Shown: piece after piece, positions 40,485 to 49,357 of the stretch | Layout of the letters: each line of letters starts with the position of its first letter | How positions within the stretch are numbered: the first letter of the stretch is position 1 | Source of the DNA: Croceibacterium_A sp964439725 | Lineage (GTDB): Bacteria; Pseudomonadota; Alphaproteobacteria; Sphingomonadales; Sphingomonadaceae | Reading direction: 5' to 3' | Assembly: GCA_964439725.1 (NCBI GenBank) | Contig: CAYTPY010000004.1 | Coordinates: 1 to 50,331, forward strand | DNA length: 50,331 nt | Notes under the pieces: generated by a model | Databases searched by the model: none | Seen by the model: the letters and a program-made list of their open reading frames with translations, nothing else | What the model was told of the DNA's origin: nothing | Made by a program: the position numbers and the translations under genes

Positions 40485-43400
40485 TCAGTGGAAGTCGCGT
40501 GACTTTGGGATCACCCGCACATCACGCGGATGCGAGTGCACGAAGCCGCAGTCGCGGTCGCTCGGCAGCGGCGGTTCGAGGCGGTCCGGCGCAGACGGTT
40601 TACCCATGGGGCCGCCATGATCGCCGTAAGCCAGCGCCGGCTCAAGCAGGTCGTCGGACAGTCGGTTCAAGAGATAGGTCGCATCTTCCATGTGCGCTGC
40701 GATCACGTGGATCACGCCTTCATCGAACTCTACGCGGCCGCGCACTTCGATGAGCCGCGATCCCATCACCACCTTGCGGTACTTTTCCATGGTGTCGGGC
40801 CAGATCACCAGGTTGGCGACCCCCGTTTCATCCTCCAGTGTGATGAAGACGACCCCTTTGGCACTGCCCGGCCGCTGACGGATCAGTACCACGCCCGCGA
40901 CATTGACCATCGAGCGCTGTTTGCGCTTGGCTAGCTCGGCAGCCGGTACGAAGCCGCGCGCCGCTAGAGACCGGCGCAGGAAGCTCATCGGATGCGCCTT
41001 CAGGCTCAACCGCTGGGTTTGGTAGTCAGCGATGACCTCTTCGGAAAGCGACATCGCCGGTAGTTGCGTGACCGCCTTCTCAGCGCCCATCTCACGCGCG
41101 GCCGCATGCCTGAACAAGGGAAGGTCCACGTTCGCCGCCAGTGCGCGGGCATCCCACAAGGCCTGCCGACGGGGCATCTCCAGCGAACCGAAGCAGTCGG
41201 CGGCAGCAAGACGTTCGATATGCGCCGCCGGAAGACTGGCCCGGTCGCGCAAGTCAGCGGCATCGCGGAACGGCCTTCCAGCACGGGCCGCGACCAACTT
41301 TGCCGCAACATGCTCAGGCAAGCCGTCCACCTGGCGCAGTCCCAGGCGCAATGACACGCCGCCGTCCCATCTCCAGTTATTCACCGCATCCTGAGCAGAA
41401 TCGGGGCTAAGCGACGCAGCCGGTTCAAGCGTGCAATCCCAATCCGAATGATTGACGTCGACCGGCAAGACGATGACACCGTGCGCCTCCGCATCGCGTA
41501 CGATCTGCGCCGGGGCGTAGAATCCCATCGGCTGCGAGTTGAGCAGGGCAGCCGCAAACGCCGCCGGGTAATGGCACTTCAGCCAGGCCGAGACATAGAC
41601 CAGGTGCGCAAAGCTGGCGGCATGGCTTTCAGGAAAGCCATATTCGCCAAATCCCTTGATCTGGTTGAAGCAGCGCTGCGCGAATTCGGCATCGTAGCCG
41701 CGCTCCACCATTCGGCCGACCATCTTCTCCTCGTGCTCGTCCATCATGCCGCGGGAACGAAACGTCGCCATCGCCTTGCGCAACTGATTGGCTTCGGCGG
41801 GAGTGAACTTGGCGGCATCGAGCGCGATCTTCATCGCTTGCTCCTGAAAGATCGGGATGCCGTACGTCCGCTCGAGGATCGAAGAGAGTTCGTCCCGATC
41901 GCCATGCAGGGGCGATGGGCCGGGAATGGAGAACTCTCTCTTTCCCTCGCGATGGGCTTTGCGCGCCTTGAGATAAGGATGAACCATGTCGCCTTGAATC
42001 GGCCCAGGCCGGACGATCGCCACTTCGACCACCAGATCGTAGAACTCGCGCGGTTGCAGCCGCGGCAGCATGTTCATCTGAGCGCGGCTCTCGACCTGGA
42101 ATACTCCGATTGAATCGCCTTTGCAGAGCATGTCGTAAACCTCTGAATCTTCTCGTGGCACGGTGGCCAAAGTCAGCGCTCGATCATGATGCCTCTCGAT
42201 CAGGTCGAGCGTTTTACGAATGCACGTCAGCATGCCGAGCGCGAGGACATCGATCTTGAAAATGCCCAGATCATCGATGTCGTCCTTGTCCCATTCAATA
42301 AAGCTGCGTTCCGGCATCGCGCCGTTGCCGATCGGCACGGTTTCCGTCAGCAGCCTGTCTGTCAGGATGAAGCCGCCGACATGTTGACTTAGATGCCTAG
42401 GCATCCCGATCATCTGCTCGGTTAACTTGAGAACTCGTCTTAAATGCGGATCCGATAAGTCCAGCCCGGCTTCGCGGCGGACATGATCTTCGTCGATGTC
42501 CTTGCCGTGATTGCCCCAAACCGTGCGGGCGAGCGAAGAGGTCACGTCTTCCGACAGGCCCATTGCCTTGCCTACTTCGCGTACGGCCATCCGTGGGCGA
42601 TAATGAATCACCGTTGCGCAAAGCCCGGCGTGTTGGCGGCCATATTCTTTATAGATATGCTGAATCACCTCTTCGCGCCGCTCGTGCTCGAAATCGACGT
42701 CGATATCCGGAGGCTCGACTCGCTCTTCGGACATGAAGCGCTCGAACAGCAATTGATGCTCCGCCGGATCGACTTCGGTGATGCCCAGGCAAAAGCACAC
42801 GGCGGAATTGGCGGCCGAGCCCCGTCCTTGGCACAGGATCGGCGGGTTCTGGCTTCGTGCGAAGTCGACGATCTCTTTGATGGTCAGGAAATAGGGGGCA
42901 AGACGAAGCTTGTCGATGAGCCTCAATTCCTTATCCAACACCTCCTTAATATCTCTCCCTAAACCTCTGGAATAACGCCATCTTGCCCCTTCTAAGGTCT
43001 TCTGGACCAAGTGCTCCTGCGGCGTCATGCCGTCAGGAGGTGGCCGTTTGGGATATTCGTATTTCAGGTCGTCGAGACTGAACTTGCAGGCATCGGCGAT
43101 CTCCCGCGACGCCGCGATGGCATGAGGCCAGTGCTCGAACAGCTTGACCATGGCCTCCGGCGTCTTGAGGTGCCGTTCGGCATTGGCGTGGAGCAGATGC
43201 CCCGCCCTCGCCACCGTGGTCTTGTGCCGGATTGCCGTCATCACGTCTTGCAGCGGCCGGCGATCGGAAGCGTGATAGTGCACGTCGTTTGTTGCCAGGA
43301 TCGACAAGCCATGGGTTTTCGCCAGCTCGTCGAGCCGCTCGATCCGCGCCACATCGTCACCTTTGCAGAGGTGGCTGACGGCAAGATGGCGCAACGTCGG

Positions 43401-44042
43401 AAGGCAGCGCGTCAGGTCCGCGAGAAGTTCGGGAAAGGCGGCCGTCTTCGGCACCCTCGCCTCACCGGCAACTGCGACGCCCGCGGATGACCCTTGGACG
43501 GAAAAAGCCATGACGTTGCTCTGCACCGCGATGGTTAACACGGCATCCAGATCGTCCGGCGGCAGCAGGACGAGTTGCACCCCCTCGCTGTGCTCCGCCA
43601 GCATCGCGAGATCGATGTCGCAGGCGCCCTTCTCTTGCCACTTTCCCTCGAGCGTCGCCATCCGCCCGGCCGAGATCAGCCGGCACAGCCGCCCGTAAGC
43701 CGCGCGATCGGTAGGATAAGCGAGAAACGCCAGACCCTCGATGGTTTCGATCCGGCAGCCGATCACCGGCCGCAGCTTCACTTCTTTGGCATTGGTGTGG
43801 ATGCGTACCACCCCGGCCATGGAATTGACGTCAGCAATTCCGATCGCGTCGTAACCATACTCGAAAGCGGCCTCGACCAGTTCGACCGGCTGCGAAGCTC
43901 CGCGCAAGAACGAGAAGCAGCTGACAAGCCCCAACTCGACGAACGGCGCCGGCGCGGGCGCAGCGATCAGATCGGGATCGACTTTGAGCCGGCGTCTGCC
44001 GGGATTAGGGGGAGCGTCCGGCACTGCGGCATTCTCACCCAA
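40485..44042 (-). CDS. dnaE2: Error-prone DNA polymerase DnaE2
   Basis: The 1185-residue C-family polymerase carries a PHP domain, the palm acid motif PPDIDVDF (Asp446, Asp448, Asp450), the RGSAANSAVCFCLGIT finger segment, helix-hairpin-helix, and an OB domain. The tail HPRDVRVIPKSRDFH is the DnaE2 ending. It performs translesion synthesis in SOS. The PHP start FVELGLVSCFSFLRGAS lacks the HxH of proofreading PHP domains (Gly38, Val40), as in many DnaE2. TTG 44042, with GGAG 4 bases upstream, overlaps the preceding gene by 8 bases; GTG 44024 is an in-frame alternative. No imuA or imuB lies beside it. Confidence 0.93.
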   Translation of the reverse strand: MGENAAVPDAPPNPGRRRLKVDPDLIAAPAPAPFVELGLVSCFSFLRGASQPVELVEAAFEYGYDAIGIADVNSMAGVVRIHTNAKEVKLRPVIGCRIETIEGLAFLAYPTDRAAYGRLCRLISAGRMATLEGKWQEKGACDIDLAMLAEHSEGVQLVLLPPDDLDAVLTIAVQSNVMAFSVQGSSAGVAVAGEARVPKTAAFPELLADLTRCLPTLRHLAVSHLCKGDDVARIERLDELAKTHGLSILATNDVHYHASDRRPLQDVMTAIRHKTTVARAGHLLHANAERHLKTPEAMVKLFEHWPHAIAASREIADACKFSLDDLKYEYPKRPPPDGMTPQEHLVQKTLEGARWRYSRGLGRDIKEVLDKELRLIDKLRLAPYFLTIKEIVDFARSQNPPILCQGRGSAANSAVCFCLGITEVDPAEHQLLFERFMSEERVEPPDIDVDFEHERREEVIQHIYKEYGRQHAGLCATVIHYRPRMAVREVGKAMGLSEDVTSSLARTVWGNHGKDIDEDHVRREAGLDLSDPHLRRVLKLTEQMIGMPRHLSQHVGGFILTDRLLTETVPIGNGAMPERSFIEWDKDDIDDLGIFKIDVLALGMLTCIRKTLDLIERHHDRALTLATVPREDSEVYDMLCKGDSIGVFQVESRAQMNMLPRLQPREFYDLVVEVAIVRPGPIQGDMVHPYLKARKAHREGKREFSIPGPSPLHGDRDELSSILERTYGIPIFQEQAMKIALDAAKFTPAEANQLRKAMATFRSRGMMDEHEEKMVGRMVERGYDAEFAQRCFNQIKGFGEYGFPESHAASFAHLVYVSAWLKCHYPAAFAAALLNSQPMGFYAPAQIVRDAEAHGVIVLPVDVNHSDWDCTLEPAASLSPDSAQDAVNNWRWDGGVSLRLGLRQVDGLPEHVAAKLVAARAGRPFRDAADLRDRASLPAAHIERLAAADCFGSLEMPRRQALWDARALAANVDLPLFRHAAAREMGAEKAVTQLPAMSLSEEVIADYQTQRLSLKAHPMSFLRRSLAARGFVPAAELAKRKQRSMVNVAGVVLIRQRPGSAKGVVFITLEDETGVANLVIWPDTMEKYRKVVMGSRLIEVRGRVEFDEGVIHVIAAHMEDATYLLNRLSDDLLEPALAYGDHGGPMGKPSAPDRLEPPLPSDRDCGFVHSHPRDVRVIPKSRDFH

Positions 44043-45468
44043 CTAGCTCCGTCAGCCGCTCGGCTACGGCAGCAAGATCGGCCTGGAACAGGCGCTCCTG
44101 CTCCTGCTTCGCTTCGTCCTTGAGGCGCAGCAGGTAGGAGGGATGCGCGGTAACCCACAGCTCGCTGCCGTCGTCGAGCGGATGAGCCGTGCCGCGGGCC
44201 TTGGAAATGCTGACTGTCTTTCCCAGAACGCCGCGCGCCGCGCTCGCTCCCAAAGCGAGGATCAGCTTCGGCCTCACGATCGACCGCTCGCTTTCGAACC
44301 ACCAGCGGCAGATATCGATCTCTTTGGCGGTCGGCGACTGGTGTAGCCGTCGCTTGCCTCGCGGTACGTACTTGAAGTGCTTGACCGCGTTGGTGAGGTA
44401 GACCTTCTGCCGATCGATACCCGCGCGTTCGAGATGAACATCAAGCACGCGTCCCGCGGGACCCACGAAAGGTCGCCCGGCAAGATCTTCCTGGTCCCCC
44501 GGCTGCTCACCGACGATCATCAGCTCTGCCTTTTTCGGCCCCTCTCCCATTACCGCCTGATTGTCGAGCAAACCGATCGGGCAACGGCGACAGGCGTGGA
44601 TGGCTTCATCAACCGCGACGAGCGACTTTGGCCGCTCTCCGAACTCCATGGCTCCCGCTTCAACCATCGCGCTCTCCCGCGCCTGCGCGCCCGCGACGAG
44701 CTCAGGGATAAGCGCCGCCTCGGGCATGTTCTTCCAGTACTTGCGAGGCATCTCCTTGAGCATGGCCCCGACCTTCAAACGCGCCGGATTGAAGATCGAT
44801 GCATAGTACTTGCGCCACAGTTCCTCGGCCGGGTCTCCTGCGGGTGCGTCGGAACGTTGCGCCGCGGGGCCTTCGCTCAGCACTTCGCCGTCCCAGTGCA
44901 GCGACCCTTGCGGCGTCAGGATCGACCAGCGCATCTGCGTGAAGCGCCGCACGAAGAAGCCGGCACTGGCGCGCAGGATGTGATGCTCGGGCTCGAACCA
45001 GGCGACGAAACGTTCGCCTCCGTCTGCTTCTTCGACCGAGCGGAACCGCACGAAAGCGCGCATCTTGTGGATGTCACGTCGCACTGCGCGGGCCCAATCC
45101 TCCACCCGGCGCACTTCGAGGTCGGCGCGGTCTTCCATCAACCGAACATCGGCCTGGAGCCGCCAGAGCAGTCGGTAAAGCCAAGCGAAACGCTCGCGAT
45201 CCGAATGAAGGATCGCGCTTTGCGCCAGCTCGATGAAGGATCGGCTCGCCCGAACCTGCGGTGCATGGGGGCCAGGCGTGGGAAGATCCATGTGCCCCTG
45301 ACCGAACAGATCTCGCGGCCTAGCGACTTCGGACCAGATGACATGTTCGGGAGCGATGCCGCCCTGTACGAGCATGCGAGCTTGATCCCGCCAAAACTCG
45401 AAATCGTCGGGTTGGGGAAGACCGACCTGGTAACAGACGGCCCCATGCGCGGCTTGAGGCAGAGTCAT
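44035..45468 (-). CDS. udgX: UdgX-type uracil-DNA-binding protein fused to DUF4130
   Basis: The 477-residue fusion has an N-terminal DUF4130/TIGR03915 DNA-repair domain (about 8-240: FEFWRDQARMLVQGG, RKYYASIFNPARLKVG) and a C-terminal UdgX domain (about 285-477). The UdgX site is GEQPGDQED (320-328) and the covalent-link loop KRRLH (His376). Cys293, Cys296, His364 and Cys387 fit the iron-sulfur set in which UdgX has His for one family-4 cysteine. UdgX excises uracil and stays covalently bound to the abasic site through that His. ATG overlaps the radical-SAM stop (ATGA), and the end overlaps dnaE2 by 8 bases. Confidence 0.9.
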   Translation of the reverse strand: MTLPQAAHGAVCYQVGLPQPDDFEFWRDQARMLVQGGIAPEHVIWSEVARPRDLFGQGHMDLPTPGPHAPQVRASRSFIELAQSAILHSDRERFAWLYRLLWRLQADVRLMEDRADLEVRRVEDWARAVRRDIHKMRAFVRFRSVEEADGGERFVAWFEPEHHILRASAGFFVRRFTQMRWSILTPQGSLHWDGEVLSEGPAAQRSDAPAGDPAEELWRKYYASIFNPARLKVGAMLKEMPRKYWKNMPEAALIPELVAGAQARESAMVEAGAMEFGERPKSLVAVDEAIHACRRCPIGLLDNQAVMGEGPKKAELMIVGEQPGDQEDLAGRPFVGPAGRVLDVHLERAGIDRQKVYLTNAVKHFKYVPRGKRRLHQSPTAKEIDICRWWFESERSIVRPKLILALGASAARGVLGKTVSISKARGTAHPLDDGSELWVTAHPSYLLRLKDEAKQEQERLFQADLAAVAERLTELVG

Positions 45469-46709
45469 GCCGCAAAGAGCTCCAGCTGCTCTCTTTTAGG
45501 CGCCAATTGCGCGCGCAAATCCGCGCGGTCGGTTAGCAGCGTCGGTCGCCAGTCGGCTGCGATTAGAAACGGCCGAACTTTCGCGATCGACACGGTGAGC
45601 TTGGCGACATCGTCGAGCCGCAGCCTGCGGTGACGCCGTGAAGCCAGAATGTGATCGACCGCGCGCACCCCCAACCCAGGCACGCGCAGCAACATTTCAC
45701 GCGAGGAAACGTTCACATCGACAGGAAACTGCTCACGAAACTTGAGCGCCCAGGCGAGCTTGGGATCGATGTCCAGCGGCAGCATTCCATCCGGTTCCGC
45801 GGCTGCCACGACGTCCGCAGCATCGTAGCCGTAGAAGCGCATCAGCCAATCGGTTTGATAGAGCCTGTGCTCACGCACCAGCGGTGGACGCTTCAGCGGC
45901 AGAACCGCGCTCGCATCGGGGATCGGGCTGAAGGCCGAGTAATAGACACGCCGCAACCCAAACGCGCGGTAGAGCCCGCTGGCCTTGCCGACGATGTCCG
46001 CGTCAGTGGCGGCATCGGCCCCAATGATCATCTGCGTCGACTGGCCCGCGGGAGCGAACCGGGGTGCGTGGCGAAAGCGTCGCTTCTCATCGCTGGCCTG
46101 GCGGATCGATGACGTCATGCCGCCCATCGCTGTCTCAATGCGCCGTGCATCCTTGTCGGGAGCAAGTCGCTTCAATCCCGTGTCGGTCGGCAACTCGACA
46201 TTAATCGAGACACGGTCGGCATAGAGCCCAGCCTGGTGGATCAGTTCTGGGGCCGCATCGGGAATTGTCTTGAGGTGAATGTACCCCCGAAAATCATATT
46301 CTTCTCGCAGGATACGGGCCACTTCTACCATCTGCTCCATCGTGTGATCGGAGCTCTTCACGATGCCTGAAGAGAGAAACAGTCCTTCGATGTAATTGCG
46401 GCGGTAGAAGCTGAGCGTCAGCTCCACCACTTCATGCGGGCTGAACCGCGCCCGCCGCACGTTCGAGCTTTTCCTGTTGATGCAGTAGTGACAGTCGAAG
46501 ACGCAGTGATTGGTCATCAGGATCTTGAGCAACGAAATGCACCGCCCGTCAGGAGCATAGGCGTGGCAGATTCCCATTCCCTCGGTAGAGCCGATCCCCT
46601 TGCCACCTTCACTGGTGCGTTTGGCCGTCCCCGACGAGGCGCAGGACGCGTCATATTTTGCAGCATCTGCAAGGATTTCGAGCTTCTGCAGAAGGGTTAG
46701 CTGAGTCAT
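45465..46709 (-). CDS. Putative DNA modification/repair radical SAM protein (TIGR03916)
   Basis: The 414-residue radical-SAM protein has CX3CX2C in NHCVFDCHYC (Cys69, Cys73, Cys76), giving the SAM-cleaving 4Fe-4S cluster. A second cysteine set (Cys23, Cys49, Cys57) may bind another cluster. The C-terminal helix-hairpin-helix LLRVPGLGVRAVDHIL (about 345-360) suggests DNA binding. This is the partner family of DUF4130 proteins; its reaction is not established. ATG 46709 is used because it lies 2 bases from a LexA box; the frame extends to GTG 46757, which would put the box in coding sequence. It is the first gene of the SOS unit. Confidence 0.85.
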   Translation of the reverse strand: MTQLTLLQKLEILADAAKYDASCASSGTAKRTSEGGKGIGSTEGMGICHAYAPDGRCISLLKILMTNHCVFDCHYCINRKSSNVRRARFSPHEVVELTLSFYRRNYIEGLFLSSGIVKSSDHTMEQMVEVARILREEYDFRGYIHLKTIPDAAPELIHQAGLYADRVSINVELPTDTGLKRLAPDKDARRIETAMGGMTSSIRQASDEKRRFRHAPRFAPAGQSTQMIIGADAATDADIVGKASGLYRAFGLRRVYYSAFSPIPDASAVLPLKRPPLVREHRLYQTDWLMRFYGYDAADVVAAAEPDGMLPLDIDPKLAWALKFREQFPVDVNVSSREMLLRVPGLGVRAVDHILASRRHRRLRLDDVAKLTVSIAKVRPFLIAADWRPTLLTDRADLRAQLAPKREQLELFAA

Positions 46710-46711
46710 TC

Positions 46712-46726
46712 GTTCTGTATATGTTC
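46712..46726. promoter_or_regulatory. LexA box before the radical SAM-udgX-dnaE2 operon
   Basis: GTTC (46712-46715), seven bases (TGTATAT), then GTTC (46723-46726); on the operon strand this reads GAAC-N7-GAAC. This is the alphaproteobacterial LexA site. It ends 2 bases before the radical-SAM ATG (46709), so it likely blocks the promoter and start region when LexA is bound. Confidence 0.85.
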
Positions 46727-46739
46727 TCACCGGCATTTT

Positions 46740-46769
46740 GCCTAGCCCTCGCAACACGAGTTGCTAGGC
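46740..46769. repeat. Inverted repeat between LexA box and amidase
   Basis: GCCTAGC (46740-46746) pairs with GCTAGGC (46763-46769), and inside it CTCG (46748-46751) pairs with CGAG (46757-46760). The nested palindrome lies 20 bases before the amidase start and 13 bases past the LexA box. It may be an operator or a transcript hairpin; no T run makes it a terminator. Confidence 0.45.
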
Positions 46770-46788
46770 TGGCGAAAAGGAGAGACCG

Positions 46789-48219
46789 ATGACCGAGCAG
46801 CAGCTTGCCTTCGCCCCAGCCACGGAACAGTTGCGGCTCCTAGAAACCGGGGCGATCAGCGCCGCTGAACTGCTCGATCTTTACCTCGGACGGATCGATC
46901 GCCTGAACTCTGCCTACAATCTCGTCGTGGCGACGGACCTGGACCGCGCCCGGGCCGCCGCCAAAGAGATCGACAGTGCACGCGCCAGCGGCGATCCGCT
47001 CGGCCCGCTCGCCGGCCTACCGGTCACCATCAAAGACTCGTACGAAGTTGCTGGCATGCCTGCCACCTGCGGATTGGAGCCTCTGCGCGATCATGTGCCG
47101 GAGCGCGATGCCGATGCGGTGACACTGCTGCGTGAAGCGGGCGCCAACATCTTCGGCAAGACCAACCTGCCTGCCGGTGCCAGCGATTGGCAATCGTTCA
47201 ACCCGATCTACGGCGTGAGCCGCAATCCTTGGGACCCAAACCGCACCGTCGGCGGATCGTCTGGCGGCGCCGCCGGTGCGGTGGCCGCCGGGCTTACGGC
47301 ATTCGAACTCGGCAGCGACATTGGCGGTTCGATCCGGATTCCGGCGCATTTTTGCGGCGTTTTCGGCCACAAACCGACTTACGGCCTCGTTCCCTTGCGC
47401 GGTCACATCCCGCCGCCGCCCGGCATGCTGCACCAGCCGGAACTGGGCGTCGCGGGACCTATCACTCGGAGCGCAGAGGACCTCGAGCTTCTGCTCGGGG
47501 TGCTTGCGCCGCCGCTGCCTACGCCGCGCCGGGATCGTATCGAACACTTCCGCGTCGGGGTCTGGATGGGAGGCAGTGCGTACCGGGTGGATACGGCGTA
47601 TCGTGAGGCACTCGAGAGTTACCTGGTGGAGCTTCGAAACGCCGGCGCCCAAATCGAAGAAGTCGAACTGCCCGTAGATCCACGGAAAAGCTACGACACC
47701 TATCTGCAGGTCCTGTTCGCCATAGTCGGAGCCCCTGCCCCCGAGGAGGCGGAGGCGTTCGAAAACCTCGCCGACCGCGACGAAACGGGCATCGCAGCCA
47801 AGCTGGCGCGTTACATGCGAACCTCACTCGGTGAATGGTTCCAGCTAGCGGAGACCCGCGAGCACCTGTTTCGAGCTTGGGCAGCCTTCTTTCAGGACTA
47901 TGACGCGCTGCTCTGTCCGGCGGTGCCGGTGGTTGCCTTCGAGCACATGGCCGAAGGAAGCGGCGTGCACTCCGATCAGTTGTTCCGCCGTGTCATGATC
48001 GACGGCCAGCCGGCGCCCTATCTCGATTTTACTTGGCAGGGCCTGGCGCTGGTCGCCAACCTCCCAGCCACTGTCATGCCAACCGGCAAGCTGGTCGACG
48101 GACTGCCGGCGGGCATGCAAATCATTGGTCCTTATCGCGAGGATCTCACCCCAATCCGGTTTTCTCAGTTGGCTGCGCGCGCCGCTGGTGCCTTCGTTCC
48201 GCCGTCTGCCCTCCGCTGA
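46789..48219 (+). CDS. Amidase (amidase signature family)
   Basis: The 476-residue amidohydrolase has the full amidase-signature triad: Lys82 in VTIKDSYEV, cis-Ser157 in GGSSGG and nucleophile Ser181 in DIGGSIRIPA. Spacing equals that of fatty-acid amide hydrolase (75 and 24 residues). It hydrolyses amides of unknown kind, possibly aryl or aliphatic. No GatA tail features are seen, so it is not the tRNA amidotransferase. AAAAGGAGAGACC before ATG 46789 is a strong site. It lies between two LexA-linked genes but has no LexA box of its own in the + direction other than the shared intergenic region. Confidence 0.88.
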   Translation: MTEQQLAFAPATEQLRLLETGAISAAELLDLYLGRIDRLNSAYNLVVATDLDRARAAAKEIDSARASGDPLGPLAGLPVTIKDSYEVAGMPATCGLEPLRDHVPERDADAVTLLREAGANIFGKTNLPAGASDWQSFNPIYGVSRNPWDPNRTVGGSSGGAAGAVAAGLTAFELGSDIGGSIRIPAHFCGVFGHKPTYGLVPLRGHIPPPPGMLHQPELGVAGPITRSAEDLELLLGVLAPPLPTPRRDRIEHFRVGVWMGGSAYRVDTAYREALESYLVELRNAGAQIEEVELPVDPRKSYDTYLQVLFAIVGAPAPEEAEAFENLADRDETGIAAKLARYMRTSLGEWFQLAETREHLFRAWAAFFQDYDALLCPAVPVVAFEHMAEGSGVHSDQLFRRVMIDGQPAPYLDFTWQGLALVANLPATVMPTGKLVDGLPAGMQIIGPYREDLTPIRFSQLAARAAGAFVPPSALR

Positions 48220-48251
48220 AAGCTAGCCCGTCCATCTTGCCGGTCACAGTT

Positions 48252-48266
48252 GTTCCCTGTATGTTC
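48252..48266. promoter_or_regulatory. LexA box before the PA0069-type radical SAM gene
   Basis: GTTC (48252-48255), CCTGTAT, GTTC (48263-48266): the same GTTC-N7-GTTC site as at 46712, with the N7 sharing TGTAT. It ends 5 bases before ATG 48272, again at the very start of the gene. Confidence 0.85.
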
Positions 48267-48271
48267 CCAGG

Positions 48272-49357
48272 ATGGAGCGTAGACGTGAGCCTGTTGTAAA
48301 TGGTCGCGGAGCCCAATCTGGCGCGGTACCCCGGCGCTTCCGCCTTCCCGAGCGCGAAGTTGACGGCGACTGGCGTGACTACATCGAATCGCTGGGCGGA
48401 CCGCCGATCAAGCTCAGCACGACGGTCATGGAAGAGCATCCGAAAACCATCCTCACCTTCAACCAATCGCCTGACATTGCCTTCGATCGCTCGATCAACG
48501 CCTATCGCGGTTGTGAGCACGGCTGCATCTACTGCTTCGCCCGCCCTACCCACGCCTTCCATGATCTCTCGCCCGGGCTGGACTTCGAAACCAGGTTGTT
48601 TGCCAAACCGAACGCCGCCGAACTGCTCAGGCGGACGCTTGCAAAACCTAAATACAAGCCTCGGCCGATCGCGATGGGGACGAACACCGATCCTTACCAG
48701 CCTATCGAAAGCCGATATCGGATAACCAGGTCCATCCTGGAGGTGTGCGCCGAGGCGCATCATCCTGTCACCATCACCACCAAGTCCGATCGGGTGCTAC
48801 GCGATCTCGATCTGCTGACCGAACTGGCTGAGCAGCGCCTCGTCGCAGTCGCAATTTCGGTGACATCGCTCGATGCGCGCCTGTCCACCCTTCTTGAGCC
48901 TCGCGCGTCCGCGCCGGCCAAACGGCTTGCAGCGCTTGGTCGTCTCGCCAAGGCTGGCATAGCTGCGCATTGCTCCGTCGCGCCCGTCATCCCGGCCATC
49001 ACCGACGAGTTCATGGAAGACATCGTCTTTCGCGCAGCAGACTTGGGAGTCAGTTCAGTCGGATGGATTCCGCTGCGGCTTCCGTACGAGGTCGCATCCT
49101 TGTTCCGGGAATGGCTTTCGGTCCATTTCCCGGACCGCGGCGACAAGGTCATGAGCATCGTTCAGTCAATCCGCAACGGCCGCGACAACGATCCGCGGTT
49201 CTTCAGCCGAATGAAGCCAGCCGGCGTGTGGGCGGATCTTTTCCGAGCGCGATTCCGGCTGGCCAGGAAGCGAGCAGGCATCGGGCAGGACCGCTTTGAG
49301 CTCGACTGTAGCGGGTTTCGCGCCCCTTCTGTCAGTGGCCAGTTAAGCTTGTTGTAA
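48272..49357 (+). CDS. PA0069 family radical SAM protein (SplB-like)
   Basis: The 361-residue radical-SAM protein has CX3CX2C in GCEHGCIYC (Cys81, Cys85, Cys88), the SAM-binding cluster, and the SplB-like layout with MGTNTDPYQPIE and ITTKSDRVLRDLDLL. The family lies near spore photoproduct lyase, so a DNA-repair or DNA-modifying role is likely, though not proven. The start is set by NGRGAQSGAVPRRF, which matches the conserved N-terminus of the family, so ATG 48272 is right and only 5 bases after the LexA box. Leader is thus almost absent. Confidence 0.86.
   Translation: MERRREPVVNGRGAQSGAVPRRFRLPEREVDGDWRDYIESLGGPPIKLSTTVMEEHPKTILTFNQSPDIAFDRSINAYRGCEHGCIYCFARPTHAFHDLSPGLDFETRLFAKPNAAELLRRTLAKPKYKPRPIAMGTNTDPYQPIESRYRITRSILEVCAEAHHPVTITTKSDRVLRDLDLLTELAEQRLVAVAISVTSLDARLSTLLEPRASAPAKRLAALGRLAKAGIAAHCSVAPVIPAITDEFMEDIVFRAADLGVSSVGWIPLRLPYEVASLFREWLSVHFPDRGDKVMSIVQSIRNGRDNDPRFFSRMKPAGVWADLFRARFRLARKRAGIGQDRFELDCSGFRAPSVSGQLSLL

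Noticed and set aside
40485..46757. imuA-imuB mutasome genes next to dnaE2
   Set aside because: The two genes before dnaE2 are a DUF4130-UdgX fusion and a radical-SAM protein; neither shows a Y-family polymerase or RecA-like sequence.
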